Of a DNA stretch of 36,101 nucleotides, positions 1 to 8,486 are shown piece after piece (the first letter of the stretch is position 1; every line of letters begins with the position of its first letter). The notes under the pieces are model-generated. The model did no database searches. It saw only the letters and a list, made by a program, of their open reading frames with translations, and was not told the origin of the DNA. Position numbers and translations under genes: made by a program. This DNA comes from Psychrobacter sp. UBA3483. Lineage in GTDB: Bacteria; Pseudomonadota; Gammaproteobacteria; Pseudomonadales; Moraxellaceae. The DNA lies in assembly GCF_002377905.1 (NCBI RefSeq), contig NZ_DFQS01000025.1:1-36101 (forward strand), written 5' to 3'.

Positions 1-96
1 AGAATTCAGCTTAAACTAAAAGGACTGAGTCCTGTAAAATACAGAACTCAGTCCTTGTTGTAAACTTAAACCGTCCAAGTTTAGGGGGTCAGTTCA
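1..96. mobile_element. Outer end of an IS3-family insertion sequence extending left of the window
   Basis: Read on the minus strand, positions 96 to 73 give an IS3-type terminal repeat beginning TGAACTGACCCCC and ending in TTGGAC. It matches the left end of the element at 35613 at 20 of 24 positions, in opposite orientation. It starts with TG, as IS3-family ends do. The rest of the element, including any transposase, would lie left of base 1. A strong hairpin (20-56) lies just inside the end. The insertion is only about 70 bp beyond the stop codon of the uvrA-like gene and interrupts no visible gene. Target duplications cannot be judged because the other end is missing. Confidence 0.7.
20..56. 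repeat. 17-bp hairpin inside the IS end
   Basis: Positions 20-36 and 40-56 are inverted repeats pairing at 16 of 17 positions around an AAA loop. Read on the minus strand the 3' arm runs into a short T-rich stretch, so it could act as a terminator blocking transcription entering the element. It may also simply be a conserved subterminal structure of this IS. Confidence 0.7.
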
Positions 97-166
97 TTCA
101 TTAAGAGCGGTTTCTCTTATTGCATATTTCCGTTTTTTAGTTAGTATACTGTCTTTTATATCAATA

Positions 167-2749
167 CTAAGACAATAAAAAGGGCGCAGTAAGACTGTCT
201 TTGGATTTCGCCACCTCTTTAGGCGTACCTGCTGCGACAATAAGACCACCTTCATCGCCAGCACCCGGGCCCATATCGATAATCCAATCGCTGTTGCTCG
301 CGACTTGCATATCATGCTCAACCATAATCACCGTATTACCGGTTGCGACAAGCCCATTTAACTGCGCCATCAGCAGCGCGACATCAGAAGGATGGAGGCC
401 AGTCGTTGGTTCATCGAGCACATACAGCGTATCGCCGCGCTGGGTACGCTGCAGTTCGGTAGCAAGCTTGATACGCTGTGCTTCGCCACCAGACAACTCG
501 GTCGCTGGTTGCCCAAGTCTTAGATAACCAAGCCCAACTTTTAGCAAGGCGTCTAAGGCGCGCATTATTGGGGCATCATCAACGAAAAATTCAGCAGCCG
601 CTTCAACTGTTAAATCGAGCACTTCAGCGATATTCTTACCGTGATAAGTAATCTCTAGGGTTTCATCGTTATAGCGTTGACCGTGGCACACTTGGCAAGG
701 CGAGTAAACACTCGGCAGAAATAGCAGCTCAACGCTGACAAAACCGACGCCTTCGCAATTTGGGCAACGGCCTTTTTTTACGTTAAATGAGAAACGTCCG
801 GCATCATAGTGCCTTGCTTTTGCTTCTTTGGTGGCAGCAAATAATTTGCGCACATGATCGAACAGTCCGGTATAAGTGGCAAGGTTTGAGCGCGGCGTGC
901 GCCCGATGGCTTTTTGGTCAACGGTGACTAAGCGCTTTATATGCTCCATACCACTGACTATCTCACCGCCTATTGGCGTTTCTTGTTCTTGCTCCAGTAA
1001 AGCCGCCTCATCGGTGGGCGCTTCAATCACGGTTTTTTGCCCAAACGCATTGTAGACCAGTTCAACCAACGCTTGACTGACCAAGCTTGATTTTCCCGAA
1101 CCTGAAACGCCCGTCACTGTGGTTAATACCGCTAAAGGAAATGCCACATCTAGCCCTTGTAAGTTATTACGCTCGATATTGACAAGTTTTAGCCAATGAT
1201 TAGGTTGTCTTGGCTGCTGGCTTGTTAATTGCTGGGCTTTTGATTTTTTATTTTTAAAATCCCCATGAAAAAGATATTGTCCAGTATAGGAATCAGAGAT
1301 ATCTTGCAAGCCTGCGACAGGGCCGCTATAGATGATTTCACCGCCATGACTGCCTGCTTTTGGTCCGACATCGACGATCCAATCGGCGTGGCGAATGACG
1401 CTGACATCATGCTCGACAATGAATAATGAATTACCCGCCGCTACCAGTTCATCTAGAGCACCTAATAGCGCCTGAGTATCGGCAGGATGCAGGCCAGCGG
1501 ATGGTTCATCGAGCACATAAACCACGCCAAATAGTTTAGAGCGAATTTGGGTGCCAAGTCTTAGGCGCTGTAGCTCACCAGGCGATAAGGTAGGTGTAGT
1601 GCGTTCAAGAGATAAGTAACCTAGCCCAAGTCTGGTTAACGCTTCTACACGCGATAAGATATCGCTGGTAATACGCTTGGCGACGATGGCTTTTTCACGG
1701 TCGGCCATATCATCGCTGAGTTTTTTATTGGCAGCGTCGTGAAGTTTTAGCGCCAGTTCAGTTAAGGTTAATTGTGACAACTCGCCAATATCAAGCCCTG
1801 CAAATTTAACCGACAGCGATTCTTGTTTTAACTTTTTGCCATGGCAGCTTGGGCATTCTGAAATTTGCATAAACTGCGCCACGCGTTTTTTGGTACGCGG
1901 ACTTTGCGTACTGGCAAAAGAGTGCAAGACGAAATTTTTTGCACTGGCATAGGTGCCTTTATAATTGGGTTTTTCGCCTTTTTTGATCGCCTCGCGTACT
2001 TGCTCGAGATTGTATTCTGGGTAAACGGGGACTTCTGGCGTGTCATCAGTAAATAAAATCCAATCACGGGTTTCCTTGGATAAGGTGTTCCAAGGTTTGT
2101 CGATATCGTAGCCAAGTGTGGTCAATATGCGGCTTAGATTTTGCCCTTGCCACGCAGGTGGCCAAGCGGCAATCGCGCGTTCACGAATGGTCTTGGTAGG
2201 GTCAGGGACTAGTAATTCTTCTGTGACCTCGAACACGCGGCCAATACCAGAGCAAGTAGGGCAAGCGCCATCTGGTGTATTCGGCGAAAAAGCGTCGGCG
2301 TACAGCATCTCTTGCCCAGCGGGGTATTCGCCCGCTCGCGAGTACAACATGCGCAGACCATTTGAAATCGTCGTCACGCTACCAACCGATGAACGTACCG
2401 ATGGCGTACCGCGCTGCTGCTGCAGAGCAACGGCGGGTGGCAAGCCTTCGATCGAATCGACATCAGGCTGATCGACTTGATCAATCAAGCGCCGCGCATA
2501 AGGCGATACTGAGTCAAGATAGCGATGCTGTGACTCTGCAAAGAGCGTACCAAATGCCAGCGAAGATTTGCCCGAGCCTGATATGCCCGTGAAAACCACA
2601 AGGGCATTACGTGGCAAATCAACATCGATGTTCTTTAGGTTATGAACGCGTGCGCCCCTGACCTGAATGCTTTCATCAGCGGCAAGGTTGTAGTTTTTGA
2701 GAGAAGTGTTAGATTTCTTATGATTAGATTTCTTATTATTGGTTGTCAT
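167..2749 (-). CDS. uvrA2: UvrA2-type excinuclease ABC subunit A paralogue
   Basis: An 860-residue tandem ABC ATPase of the UvrA family. Walker A motifs are at residues 55-63 (GISGSGKSS) and 547-555. Signatures are LSPGE at 388-392 and LSGGE at 752-756. Walker B segments are near 411-415 and 776-780. The second zinc module is complete (C662, C665, C685, C688). The first half is cut down: only about 105 residues separate Walker A from the C163/C166 pair, whereas E. coli UvrA has about 245. The outer CxxC pair and the UvrB-binding domain are therefore missing. This is the pattern of class II UvrA (Deinococcus UvrA2, Streptomyces DrrC-like), linked to damage tolerance or drug resistance rather than canonical UvrB loading. 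It starts at an ATG with AAGGA upstream. The family is certain; the role is inferred. Confidence 0.9.
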   Translation of the reverse strand: MTTNNKKSNHKKSNTSLKNYNLAADESIQVRGARVHNLKNIDVDLPRNALVVFTGISGSGKSSLAFGTLFAESQHRYLDSVSPYARRLIDQVDQPDVDSIEGLPPAVALQQQRGTPSVRSSVGSVTTISNGLRMLYSRAGEYPAGQEMLYADAFSPNTPDGACPTCSGIGRVFEVTEELLVPDPTKTIRERAIAAWPPAWQGQNLSRILTTLGYDIDKPWNTLSKETRDWILFTDDTPEVPVYPEYNLEQVREAIKKGEKPNYKGTYASAKNFVLHSFASTQSPRTKKRVAQFMQISECPSCHGKKLKQESLSVKFAGLDIGELSQLTLTELALKLHDAANKKLSDDMADREKAIVAKRITSDILSRVEALTRLGLGYLSLERTTPTLSPGELQRLRLGTQIRSKLFGVVYVLDEPSAGLHPADTQALLGALDELVAAGNSLFIVEHDVSVIRHADWIVDVGPKAGSHGGEIIYSGPVAGLQDISDSYTGQYLFHGDFKNKKSKAQQLTSQQPRQPNHWLKLVNIERNNLQGLDVAFPLAVLTTVTGVSGSGKSSLVSQALVELVYNAFGQKTVIEAPTDEAALLEQEQETPIGGEIVSGMEHIKRLVTVDQKAIGRTPRSNLATYTGLFDHVRKLFAATKEAKARHYDAGRFSFNVKKGRCPNCEGVGFVSVELLFLPSVYSPCQVCHGQRYNDETLEITYHGKNIAEVLDLTVEAAAEFFVDDAPIMRALDALLKVGLGYLRLGQPATELSGGEAQRIKLATELQRTQRGDTLYVLDEPTTGLHPSDVALLMAQLNGLVATGNTVIMVEHDMQVASNSDWIIDMGPGAGDEGGLIVAAGTPKEVAKSKDSLTAPFLLS

Positions 2750-3079
2750 ACAACGCTTATTCCTTTGACTAAAATCGGCTCGTCAACGCTTTGATTCAAC
2801 AATACCGTGTCTGTTTAATACGGTGTTCTTTTAATATCGTATCTGCTTAAAGTCATCCTACCACCTTAAAATCAAAACCCTGCGCAGGCTTACGCTTTAC
2901 AGACAGAGGATAGACACAGCAACGTCAAACGATAACATTTATAAGGTTTACCCAATAAATTACAGATTATAGAGGTTAAGAAATGCGGCATTTTAAACGC
3001 CATTACGTGGGCAAGTGGCGCGTTAACTGGGAATGCTTTATCATTAATCATAACTATCAATTATTTATAAAAGTATTTT
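2750..3079. other. Divergent intergenic region between uvrA2 and arfB
   Basis: This AT-rich spacer of 330 bases separates two divergently transcribed genes, so promoters for both must lie here. I could not pick convincing -35/-10 pairs. The minus-strand sequence before uvrA2 carries AAGGA about 12 nt from the ATG. The sequence before arfB has no clear ribosome binding site. No coding sequence or RNA gene was seen. Confidence 0.5.
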
Positions 3080-3493
3080 ATGATTTTTATCAGCAATACC
3101 ATCAGCCTGAATGACAGCGAAGTAGAGATTAGCGCCATACGCGCGCAAGGGGCAGGCGGGCAAAACGTCAATAAAGTGTCGTCTGCGATTCATTTGCGTT
3201 TTGATATTCATGCCTCAAGCTTAAGCGATGTCATTAAGCAGCGCTTATTGGACAGTAAAGACAGTCGAATCACCAAAGAAGGTGTGCTTATTATTAAAGC
3301 GCAGCAGTTTCGTACTCAAGAGCGTAATCGAATTGATGCGCTTGAGCGGCTGCAAAGCTTTATTATTCAAGCCACTCATGTCAATAAAACCCGCAGGCCG
3401 ACCAAACCTAGCCGGAACGCCAAACGTAAACGCGTCGATCAAAAAACTCAGCGCGGTAAGACCAAAGCGTTACGCGGTAAAGTGGATTTTTAA
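3080..3493 (+). CDS. arfB: Alternative ribosome-rescue factor ArfB (YaeJ), peptidyl-tRNA hydrolase
   Basis: A 137-residue protein with the class I release-factor catalytic motif: GAGGQNVNKVSS at residues 24-35, with GGQ at 26-28. It lacks the codon-recognition domains of RF1 and RF2. The last ~40 residues are strongly basic (KTRRPTKPSRNAKRKR and onward). In E. coli ArfB this tail enters the empty mRNA channel of ribosomes stalled at the 3' end of an mRNA, and the GGQ then hydrolyses the peptidyl-tRNA. Length and architecture match the family. No Shine-Dalgarno is evident before the ATG. The gene converges on the MFS gene, with a shared hairpin terminator between them. Confidence 0.95.
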   Translation: MIFISNTISLNDSEVEISAIRAQGAGGQNVNKVSSAIHLRFDIHASSLSDVIKQRLLDSKDSRITKEGVLIIKAQQFRTQERNRIDALERLQSFIIQATHVNKTRRPTKPSRNAKRKRVDQKTQRGKTKALRGKVDF

Positions 3494-3535
3494 ATAAACG
3501 GCTTACTCGGTATTTTTAATAAACCAAACAGCAAG

Positions 3536-3566
3536 ATGTCAGCCCATTTAATTGGCTGGCATTTTG
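3536..3566. terminator. Bidirectional terminator between arfB and the MFS gene
   Basis: ATGTCAGCC (3536-3544) pairs with GGCTGGCAT (3554-3562), with one wobble and a 9-nt loop, followed by TTTTG. It lies between two convergent genes. Confidence 0.65.
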
Positions 3567-3595
3567 TATAGGCTTATTTACTATCAGATTTTTAG

Positions 3596-4795
3596 CTAAC
3601 CAAGTCTTCTACTTAATTCAGGAAAGCGCTTTATCATAAATAACATCAGTAGCAGCGACACACCAGCGATAGCGGCACCAACATAGCCGACGCTTGATAT
3701 TGAAATATGCGTTACGGCATAACCGCCAAACAGCGCACCGGCGCCAATGCCTAAGTTAATAATCCCTGAGAACATCGACATCAGCATGTCTTGCGCTGTG
3801 ACATCGACCATGATGACTTTGGCTTGCATGGAGATAATCAGCAGCATCAGCGCCGCGCCCCACAGTAACGCAATGAAACTCAGCGCCCAGATAGAAGTCA
3901 CGGCAAACAATAGTACCAGCATAGATAGCAGCATTAATATGATCGATATCAACATCAATCTGGTATTAAAGCGATCGCCCCAACGGCTAAAAATAACACT
4001 GCCTGCAATCCCTGCCACTCCAAATAATAGCAAGACCAAAGTCGCAGCGTTTTCACTGATGGCGCCGACTTGGCGCATAAAAGGTTCGATATAAGAATAA
4101 GCGGTATAGTGAGCCGTAAAGACTAATAGAATCAGCAAATACAAACAGACCAATAACGGATTCTTAAGCAATTCTGGAATTTTTCTAAACGAGCCTTCAA
4201 ACATACTGGGTAGCGTTGGCAACAGCCTTGCTTGTAGAATAAACACGATAAAAGCAATCACCCCAATACCGCCAAAGGTTGCCCGCCAGCCAAACCATTG
4301 ACCGACCAAGCGTCCTAGTGGCACGCCAAGTACCATTGCCAATGAAGTACCGGTCGCAAGCACACTAAGCGCTAGTGCTTTTTTACCTTCCGGTGCTACG
4401 CGTATCGCAATCGCGGCGGTGATGGACCAAAATATCGCGTGCGATAGCGCAATGCCCACGCGGCTAATCAGCAATACATCAAAGCTCCATGCAAATACGG
4501 ACAATACGTGGCTGGCAATAAACACCACAAACAAGCCCAAAAGTAAGCTTTTACGCTCAAAGCGGCTGGTAAGTAGCATCAATGGCAACGACATGGCCGC
4601 GACAATCCACGCATACAGCGTCAACATCCAGCCAGTCTCAGCCGTGGTAATAGAAAAATCATGGGCGATGTCGCTTAATAGGGCAACGGGGACAAATTCA
4701 GTGGTATTCATAATAAAGGCGCTGACGCCCATCAAAAATACTTGGAAATACTGAGTGCGGCGAGTATTTGCGCTCACCTCAAGGGTCGGTTTCAT
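3596..4795 (-). CDS. MFS sugar/drug efflux transporter, SotB-like
   Basis: About 399 residues with twelve predicted membrane segments, resembling the SotB/YdeA branch of the major facilitator superfamily, which exports sugars such as arabinose and some drugs. The first helix follows RRTQYFQVFLMGVSAFIMNT and carries the family's TTEFVPVALLSDIA stretch. The loop after helix 2 has SRFERKS, and LGVPLGRLVGQWFGWR lies near helix 5. The reading frame stays open upstream to a TTG at 4846. I prefer the ATG at 4795 because SotB proteins are about 396 residues and the extra 17 residues are unsupported. Neither start has a good Shine-Dalgarno. The substrate cannot be told from sequence. Confidence 0.85.
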   Translation of the reverse strand: MKPTLEVSANTRRTQYFQVFLMGVSAFIMNTTEFVPVALLSDIAHDFSITTAETGWMLTLYAWIVAAMSLPLMLLTSRFERKSLLLGLFVVFIASHVLSVFAWSFDVLLISRVGIALSHAIFWSITAAIAIRVAPEGKKALALSVLATGTSLAMVLGVPLGRLVGQWFGWRATFGGIGVIAFIVFILQARLLPTLPSMFEGSFRKIPELLKNPLLVCLYLLILLVFTAHYTAYSYIEPFMRQVGAISENAATLVLLLFGVAGIAGSVIFSRWGDRFNTRLMLISIILMLLSMLVLLFAVTSIWALSFIALLWGAALMLLIISMQAKVIMVDVTAQDMLMSMFSGIINLGIGAGALFGGYAVTHISISSVGYVGAAIAGVSLLLMLFMIKRFPELSRRLG

Positions 4796-5054
4796 AAAGT
4801 TCAACACAAATAAAGAAGGCGCTAATACAGCAAAGTGGCTTAACAATCACTCATTAGCTTAATAATATGGCAAAGATACGTCGTAGTAACGCAAAGAAGG
4901 AGAGCAAGATACCAAGTCACGGGCAGCAGTTAAAGTAATTTTTTGATAATTAGCAAGAATCTTGGCAGGATTGTTAAGGTTAAGCATTTTTCAGCCACAA
5001 ACTTACTTTGAATAGTGTAAATACGACTTTTTAATAATAAAAACAGTGTCTTGT

Positions 5055-5083
5055 TTGTCAGCCGCTGTAAATCAGAGGATAAT
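5055..5083 (+). promoter_or_regulatory. Sigma70-type promoter for the cupin gene
   Basis: TTGTCA (5055-5060) and GATAAT (5078-5083) are separated by 17 bp. Each hexamer matches consensus at five of six positions. The predicted start near 5090 leaves a leader of about 30 nt before the ATG at 5119. Confidence 0.65.
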
Positions 5084-5118
5084 CTACAGCATTAAATCTA
5101 ATCTCGAGAAACTATTTT

Positions 5119-5832
5119 ATGCTGATTAATGCAGATTTTACTCGCCGTGCAGCATTGGCACCCGAACACTATCAATGGGTGCCATCACCGCAAAACGGCG
5201 TCGAGCGTGTCATGCTCGACCGCGTCGGCGCAGAAAAAGCACGTGCCACCAGTATTGTGCGCTATGCGCCTGAGTCCTATTTTCCGCATCATATGCATCC
5301 GGGCGGCGAAGAGATTTTGGTGTTGTCTGGGACTTTTTCGGCAGATGATATCGACTATCCAGCAGGCTGGTATTTACGCAATCCACCAAACTCTGGCCAT
5401 CAGCCTTATAGTAAAGAGGGCGCAGTCATTTTCGTCAAACTTTGGCAAATGCCAGCCACCGAAACACGTTATGTCGCTATCGATACTAACGATGGGGCAA
5501 ACTGGCAAACACAGCATAATCGTGAGGTCTGTCATTTATTCTCAGATGACAGTGAGCAGGTTAGTTTACAGCGATTGAAGGCCGATGAAGCCCTATTTAC
5601 CGACGCAGTATTTACCGACACAATTAAAGGCGGCGCTGAGATACTGGTGCTAGATGGCGAGCTGATAGATGCTGAACTAGCAGATAACGCTAAAACCTAT
5701 ACACGCGGTGGCTGGCTACGTTTGCCAGTGGATGTAATACCGCAAATAAAAGCAGGCGTGCACGGCGCTACGGTTTATCTCAAAACGGGTCATCTGTCTA
5801 AAGTTATTGGCGTTAAAACAGAAGAAAAATAG
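5119..5832 (+). CDS. Bicupin protein, ChrR-like cupin family
   Basis: A 237-residue protein with two cupin folds. The first (about residues 45-110) carries the metal-binding pattern H58-x-H60-(x3)-E64 followed by LVLSG, and a later histidine (H94) in the second cupin motif. This is typical of the ChrR-like cupin family found in anti-sigma factors and in stand-alone enzymes. The second half (about 150-230) is a degenerate cupin without the histidines. There is no N-terminal zinc anti-sigma domain and no sigma-factor gene beside it, so a free-standing metal-binding or oxygenase-like protein is more likely than an anti-sigma factor. It is monocistronic, between its own promoter and a strong terminator. 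The substrate is unknown. Confidence 0.8.
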   Translation: MLINADFTRRAALAPEHYQWVPSPQNGVERVMLDRVGAEKARATSIVRYAPESYFPHHMHPGGEEILVLSGTFSADDIDYPAGWYLRNPPNSGHQPYSKEGAVIFVKLWQMPATETRYVAIDTNDGANWQTQHNREVCHLFSDDSEQVSLQRLKADEALFTDAVFTDTIKGGAEILVLDGELIDAELADNAKTYTRGGWLRLPVDVIPQIKAGVHGATVYLKTGHLSKVIGVKTEEK

Positions 5833-5900
5833 TACGCAAACGTCGCTTTAGCGATTATTAATATTGTCTTAACTGGCTTATCAGCTATTGCTTCCCTATA

Positions 5901-5949
5901 AAAAAGGCGTCAAATCTATTTTTCAGAAAAATAGTTTTAACGCCTTTTA
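5901..5949 (+). terminator. Rho-independent terminator after the cupin gene
   Basis: A long hairpin: AAAAGGCGT near 5902-5910 pairs with ACGCCTTTT ending at 5948. An inner stem, CTATTTTT (5916-5923) with AAAAATAG (5927-5934), closes on a CAG loop. The 3' arm ends in a T-run. Confidence 0.8.
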
Positions 5950-6020
5950 AATATAATCATCTATAAAATACAAAAAACTATTAAAATAATGTTCTGTAAC
6001 TCCTCGGTTCATACCTGCCC

Positions 6021-6049
6021 TTCACATTGCTACTTTATTTCTGTAAAAT
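6021..6049 (+). promoter_or_regulatory. Sigma70-type promoter of the TetR/bet cluster
   Basis: TTCACA (6021-6026) and TAAAAT (6044-6049) are spaced by exactly 17 bp, five of six matches each. The likely transcription start (about 6055-6057) falls inside the palindromic operator just downstream. Confidence 0.65.
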
Positions 6050-6052
6050 ACC

Positions 6053-6078
6053 AACCGTACGGTTTCTTTACAAGAAAC
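6053..6078 (+). promoter_or_regulatory. Nested palindromic operator for the TetR-family regulator
   Basis: Two perfect inverted repeats overlap by 3 nt. AACCGTACGGTT (6053-6064) is a 12-bp palindrome. GTTTCTT (6062-6068) and AAGAAAC (6072-6078) are 7-bp arms around TAC. They sit immediately after the -10 box and across the predicted start site, where a bound TetR-type dimer would block transcription. Autorepression by the gene starting at 6165 is the natural inference. Confidence 0.6.
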
Positions 6079-6164
6079 TGTTTTTTCTTCTGTATTAATA
6101 AAACGCATTCTTTTAAAGCCCAAATTATTTTTAATTAAACTGACGCGCTAATATCGAGATAAAA

Positions 6165-6740
6165 ATGGAAACTCAAAACGCTCATAAACGTAAAAAACAG
6201 CCAGAGCTTGTACGGCGGGCGCTGCTTGATGAAGCAGCGCGCATCACTTTGGAGCAGGGCTTGTCTAAAGTCACCTTTCAAGCGGTGGCGGATGCCGTCG
6301 GCGTAACCAAAGGCGGGGTGATGCATCATTTTGCCACCAAGGACGCGCTCATCTTAGAGGTGTTTTATGACGCGATGGCCAAGTTTGAGGCGGAAGTCAA
6401 TCAAGCGATGGCAAAAGACCCTATCAGCTACGGCTCGTTTACCCGCGCTTATATCGATGCCACCATCAGTTTGGGCGAAAAAGGACAAGCTGAGTTCAAT
6501 AGCCAAGCCACGCTGTATGTCTTGATGCTAGGGGATCGGATACTGCGCGAACGCTGGGCTGAATGGTCAAATGAGCAGCTAAAAAAACACGCCGCCACGG
6601 ACAATACCGAAACGCTATGTATGGTGCGTCTGGTCGCCGACGGTATTTGGCTCTCTGACTTTTCAGGTATCGATATCTCGGACAAAGCTTCATTGCGCAC
6701 GCGCTTGATAAAAATGACACAGCGCGACTTTGACGCTTAA
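6165..6740 (+). CDS. TetR/AcrR-family regulator at the BetI position
   Basis: A 191-residue protein with an N-terminal TetR helix-turn-helix (about residues 38-57, TFQAVADAVGVTKGGVMHHF) and a helical ligand-binding C-terminal part. It heads the choline-to-betaine cluster 112 bp before betB, exactly where betI usually sits, so choline-responsive repression of the bet genes is likely. Its sequence is not that of classical BetI: BetI's recognition region reads SNGIISHYF where this one reads TKGGVMHHF, and the C-terminal part is also unlike BetI as I remember it. I therefore leave the symbol blank. Promoter and palindromic operators lie at 6021-6078. Confidence 0.85.
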   Translation: METQNAHKRKKQPELVRRALLDEAARITLEQGLSKVTFQAVADAVGVTKGGVMHHFATKDALILEVFYDAMAKFEAEVNQAMAKDPISYGSFTRAYIDATISLGEKGQAEFNSQATLYVLMLGDRILRERWAEWSNEQLKKHAATDNTETLCMVRLVADGIWLSDFSGIDISDKASLRTRLIKMTQRDFDA

Positions 6741-6804
6741 AAATGTATACAAACCACTTTTATTTTTCACCTTTAATCCATGACGACATTATTTTTAAAA
6801 CTTC

Positions 6805-6822
6805 ATAAAAAAGCTTTTTTAT
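6805..6822. repeat. 18-bp perfect palindrome before betB
   Basis: ATAAAAAAGCTTTTTTAT is a perfect palindrome between the regulator gene and betB. It could be a weak terminator or attenuator after the regulator, or a second protein-binding site. A further 8-bp palindrome, TGTATACA, lies at 6744-6751 just after the regulator's stop codon. Confidence 0.45.
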
Positions 6823-6852
6823 AAAGCGAACCCGTCGCTCTAAGGAAAACTT

Positions 6853-8367
6853 ATGACAGCTACTAAGACAAACATAAATAACTTAAAAGACATTATCGAC
6901 TTAGCACAAACACAGACCGCTTATATCAATGGTCGCTATTTGGCGGTCGATGAATCCTTGACTGCCTTTGAGGATATCAACCCAGCAACGGGTGAAGTGC
7001 TAGCGACCATTCAGCAAACGACTGATGAGCAGATTAATGAGGCGGTAAAAGCCGCGCAACAAGGTCAAAAAGTGTGGGCAGCGATGACAGCGGTTGAACG
7101 CGGCCGGATTTTATTAAACGCAGTTGCGATATTGCGCGAGCGTAATGATGTACTGGCACTACTCGAAACCAAAGACACGGGTAAAGCGCTTTCTGAAACC
7201 AAGTATGTTGATATTGTCACTGGTGCTGATGTCGTTGAGTATTATGCGGGGCTTGCGCCAATGCTTGAAGGTCGTCAGATTCCGCTGCGTGATAGCAGCT
7301 TTGTTTATACCCGCCGCGAGCCGCTCGGCGTGGTCGCTGGTATCGGTGCATGGAATTATCCGATTCAGATTGCGATGTGGAAGGCAGCGCCAGCATTGGT
7401 TGCTGGTAATGCGATGATTTTTAAACCATCAGAAGTCACACCGTTAACCGCCTTAAAATTGGCAGAAATCTTCACCGAAGCAGGCTTACCAGATGGTGTT
7501 TTTAACGTCGTGCAAGGTAATTATGAAGTAGGCGAAGCATTAACCCAGCATCCTGATATCGCCAAAGTATCGTTTACGGGCGGTGTACCAACGGGTAAAA
7601 AAGTCATGGCAAGTGCGGCCTCATCGTCGCTGAAAGACGTGACCTTAGAGCTTGGTGGTAAGTCGCCATTAATCATATTTGAAGATGCCGATATCGATAC
7701 CGCTGCTGACATTGCGATGATGGCGAACTTCTATAGCAGTGGTCAGGTCTGTACCAATGGCACGCGCGTGTTTATTCCTAAAGCGCTACAAGCCAAGTTT
7801 GAAGAGGCTATCTTAACGCGCGTCGAGCGTATCAAGTTAGGCAATCCGCTGGACGAGAGCATCAACATGGGGCCATTGGTCAGCTTCCCACATAGGGACA
7901 GAGTGCTTGGCTATATCGAGCAAGGTAAAGCGGGCGGCGCGCGTCTATTGACTGGCGGTGAACGTATCACGGCAGGCGAGCTCGCCAATGGCGCGTTTGT
8001 CGCACCGACTGTGTTTACGGATTGCAGCGATGATATGAGCATCGTACGTGAGGAAATATTTGGTCCAGTAATGTCGATATTGACGTACGAGACGGAAGAA
8101 GAAGTTATTCGCCGCGCCAATGATACGGATTACGGCTTGGCAGCAGGAGTGGTAACCGCTGACTTGACCCGCGCGCATCGCGTGATTGCACAGATTGAAG
8201 CGGGTATTTGCTGGTTAAATACGTGGGGCGAGTCACCCGCGCAAATGCCAGTAGGCGGTTATAAGCATTCTGGTATTGGCCGCGAAAATGGTATTGAAGC
8301 CCTTGAATATTATACGCAGACCAAATCTATCCAAGTAGAGCTTGGCAAGTTTGAATCGGTATTTTAA
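6853..8367 (+). CDS. betB: Betaine-aldehyde dehydrogenase
   Basis: A 504-residue NAD(P)-dependent aldehyde dehydrogenase that oxidises betaine aldehyde to glycine betaine in the cytoplasm. The general-base glutamate is E266 in LELGGKS and the catalytic cysteine is C300 in SSGQVCTNGTR. The cofactor-site segment GAWNYPIQIAMWKAAPAL (166-183) and the KPSEVTPLTA stretch are typical of BetB rather than other ALDHs. The tail PVGGYKHSGIGRENG also fits. A good Shine-Dalgarno (AAGGA) precedes the ATG. The order regulator-betB-betA-betT fixes the role. Confidence 0.95.
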   Translation: MTATKTNINNLKDIIDLAQTQTAYINGRYLAVDESLTAFEDINPATGEVLATIQQTTDEQINEAVKAAQQGQKVWAAMTAVERGRILLNAVAILRERNDVLALLETKDTGKALSETKYVDIVTGADVVEYYAGLAPMLEGRQIPLRDSSFVYTRREPLGVVAGIGAWNYPIQIAMWKAAPALVAGNAMIFKPSEVTPLTALKLAEIFTEAGLPDGVFNVVQGNYEVGEALTQHPDIAKVSFTGGVPTGKKVMASAASSSLKDVTLELGGKSPLIIFEDADIDTAADIAMMANFYSSGQVCTNGTRVFIPKALQAKFEEAILTRVERIKLGNPLDESINMGPLVSFPHRDRVLGYIEQGKAGGARLLTGGERITAGELANGAFVAPTVFTDCSDDMSIVREEIFGPVMSILTYETEEEVIRRANDTDYGLAAGVVTADLTRAHRVIAQIEAGICWLNTWGESPAQMPVGGYKHSGIGRENGIEALEYYTQTKSIQVELGKFESVF

Positions 8368-8486
8368 GCAGTTGTATGGTAAAAATTTTTAAAACAGTCA
8401 GGTTGGCGTATGAGGACTCATTTGTCCTTTTGGCACCACCTTACTGATATGAAATGATGGATTTTTTTAATATTATGGAGCGTTTT

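Noticed and set aside
5119..5832. Anti-sigma factor of the ChrR type
   Set aside because: The N-terminal zinc anti-sigma domain and a neighbouring ECF sigma gene are both missing.
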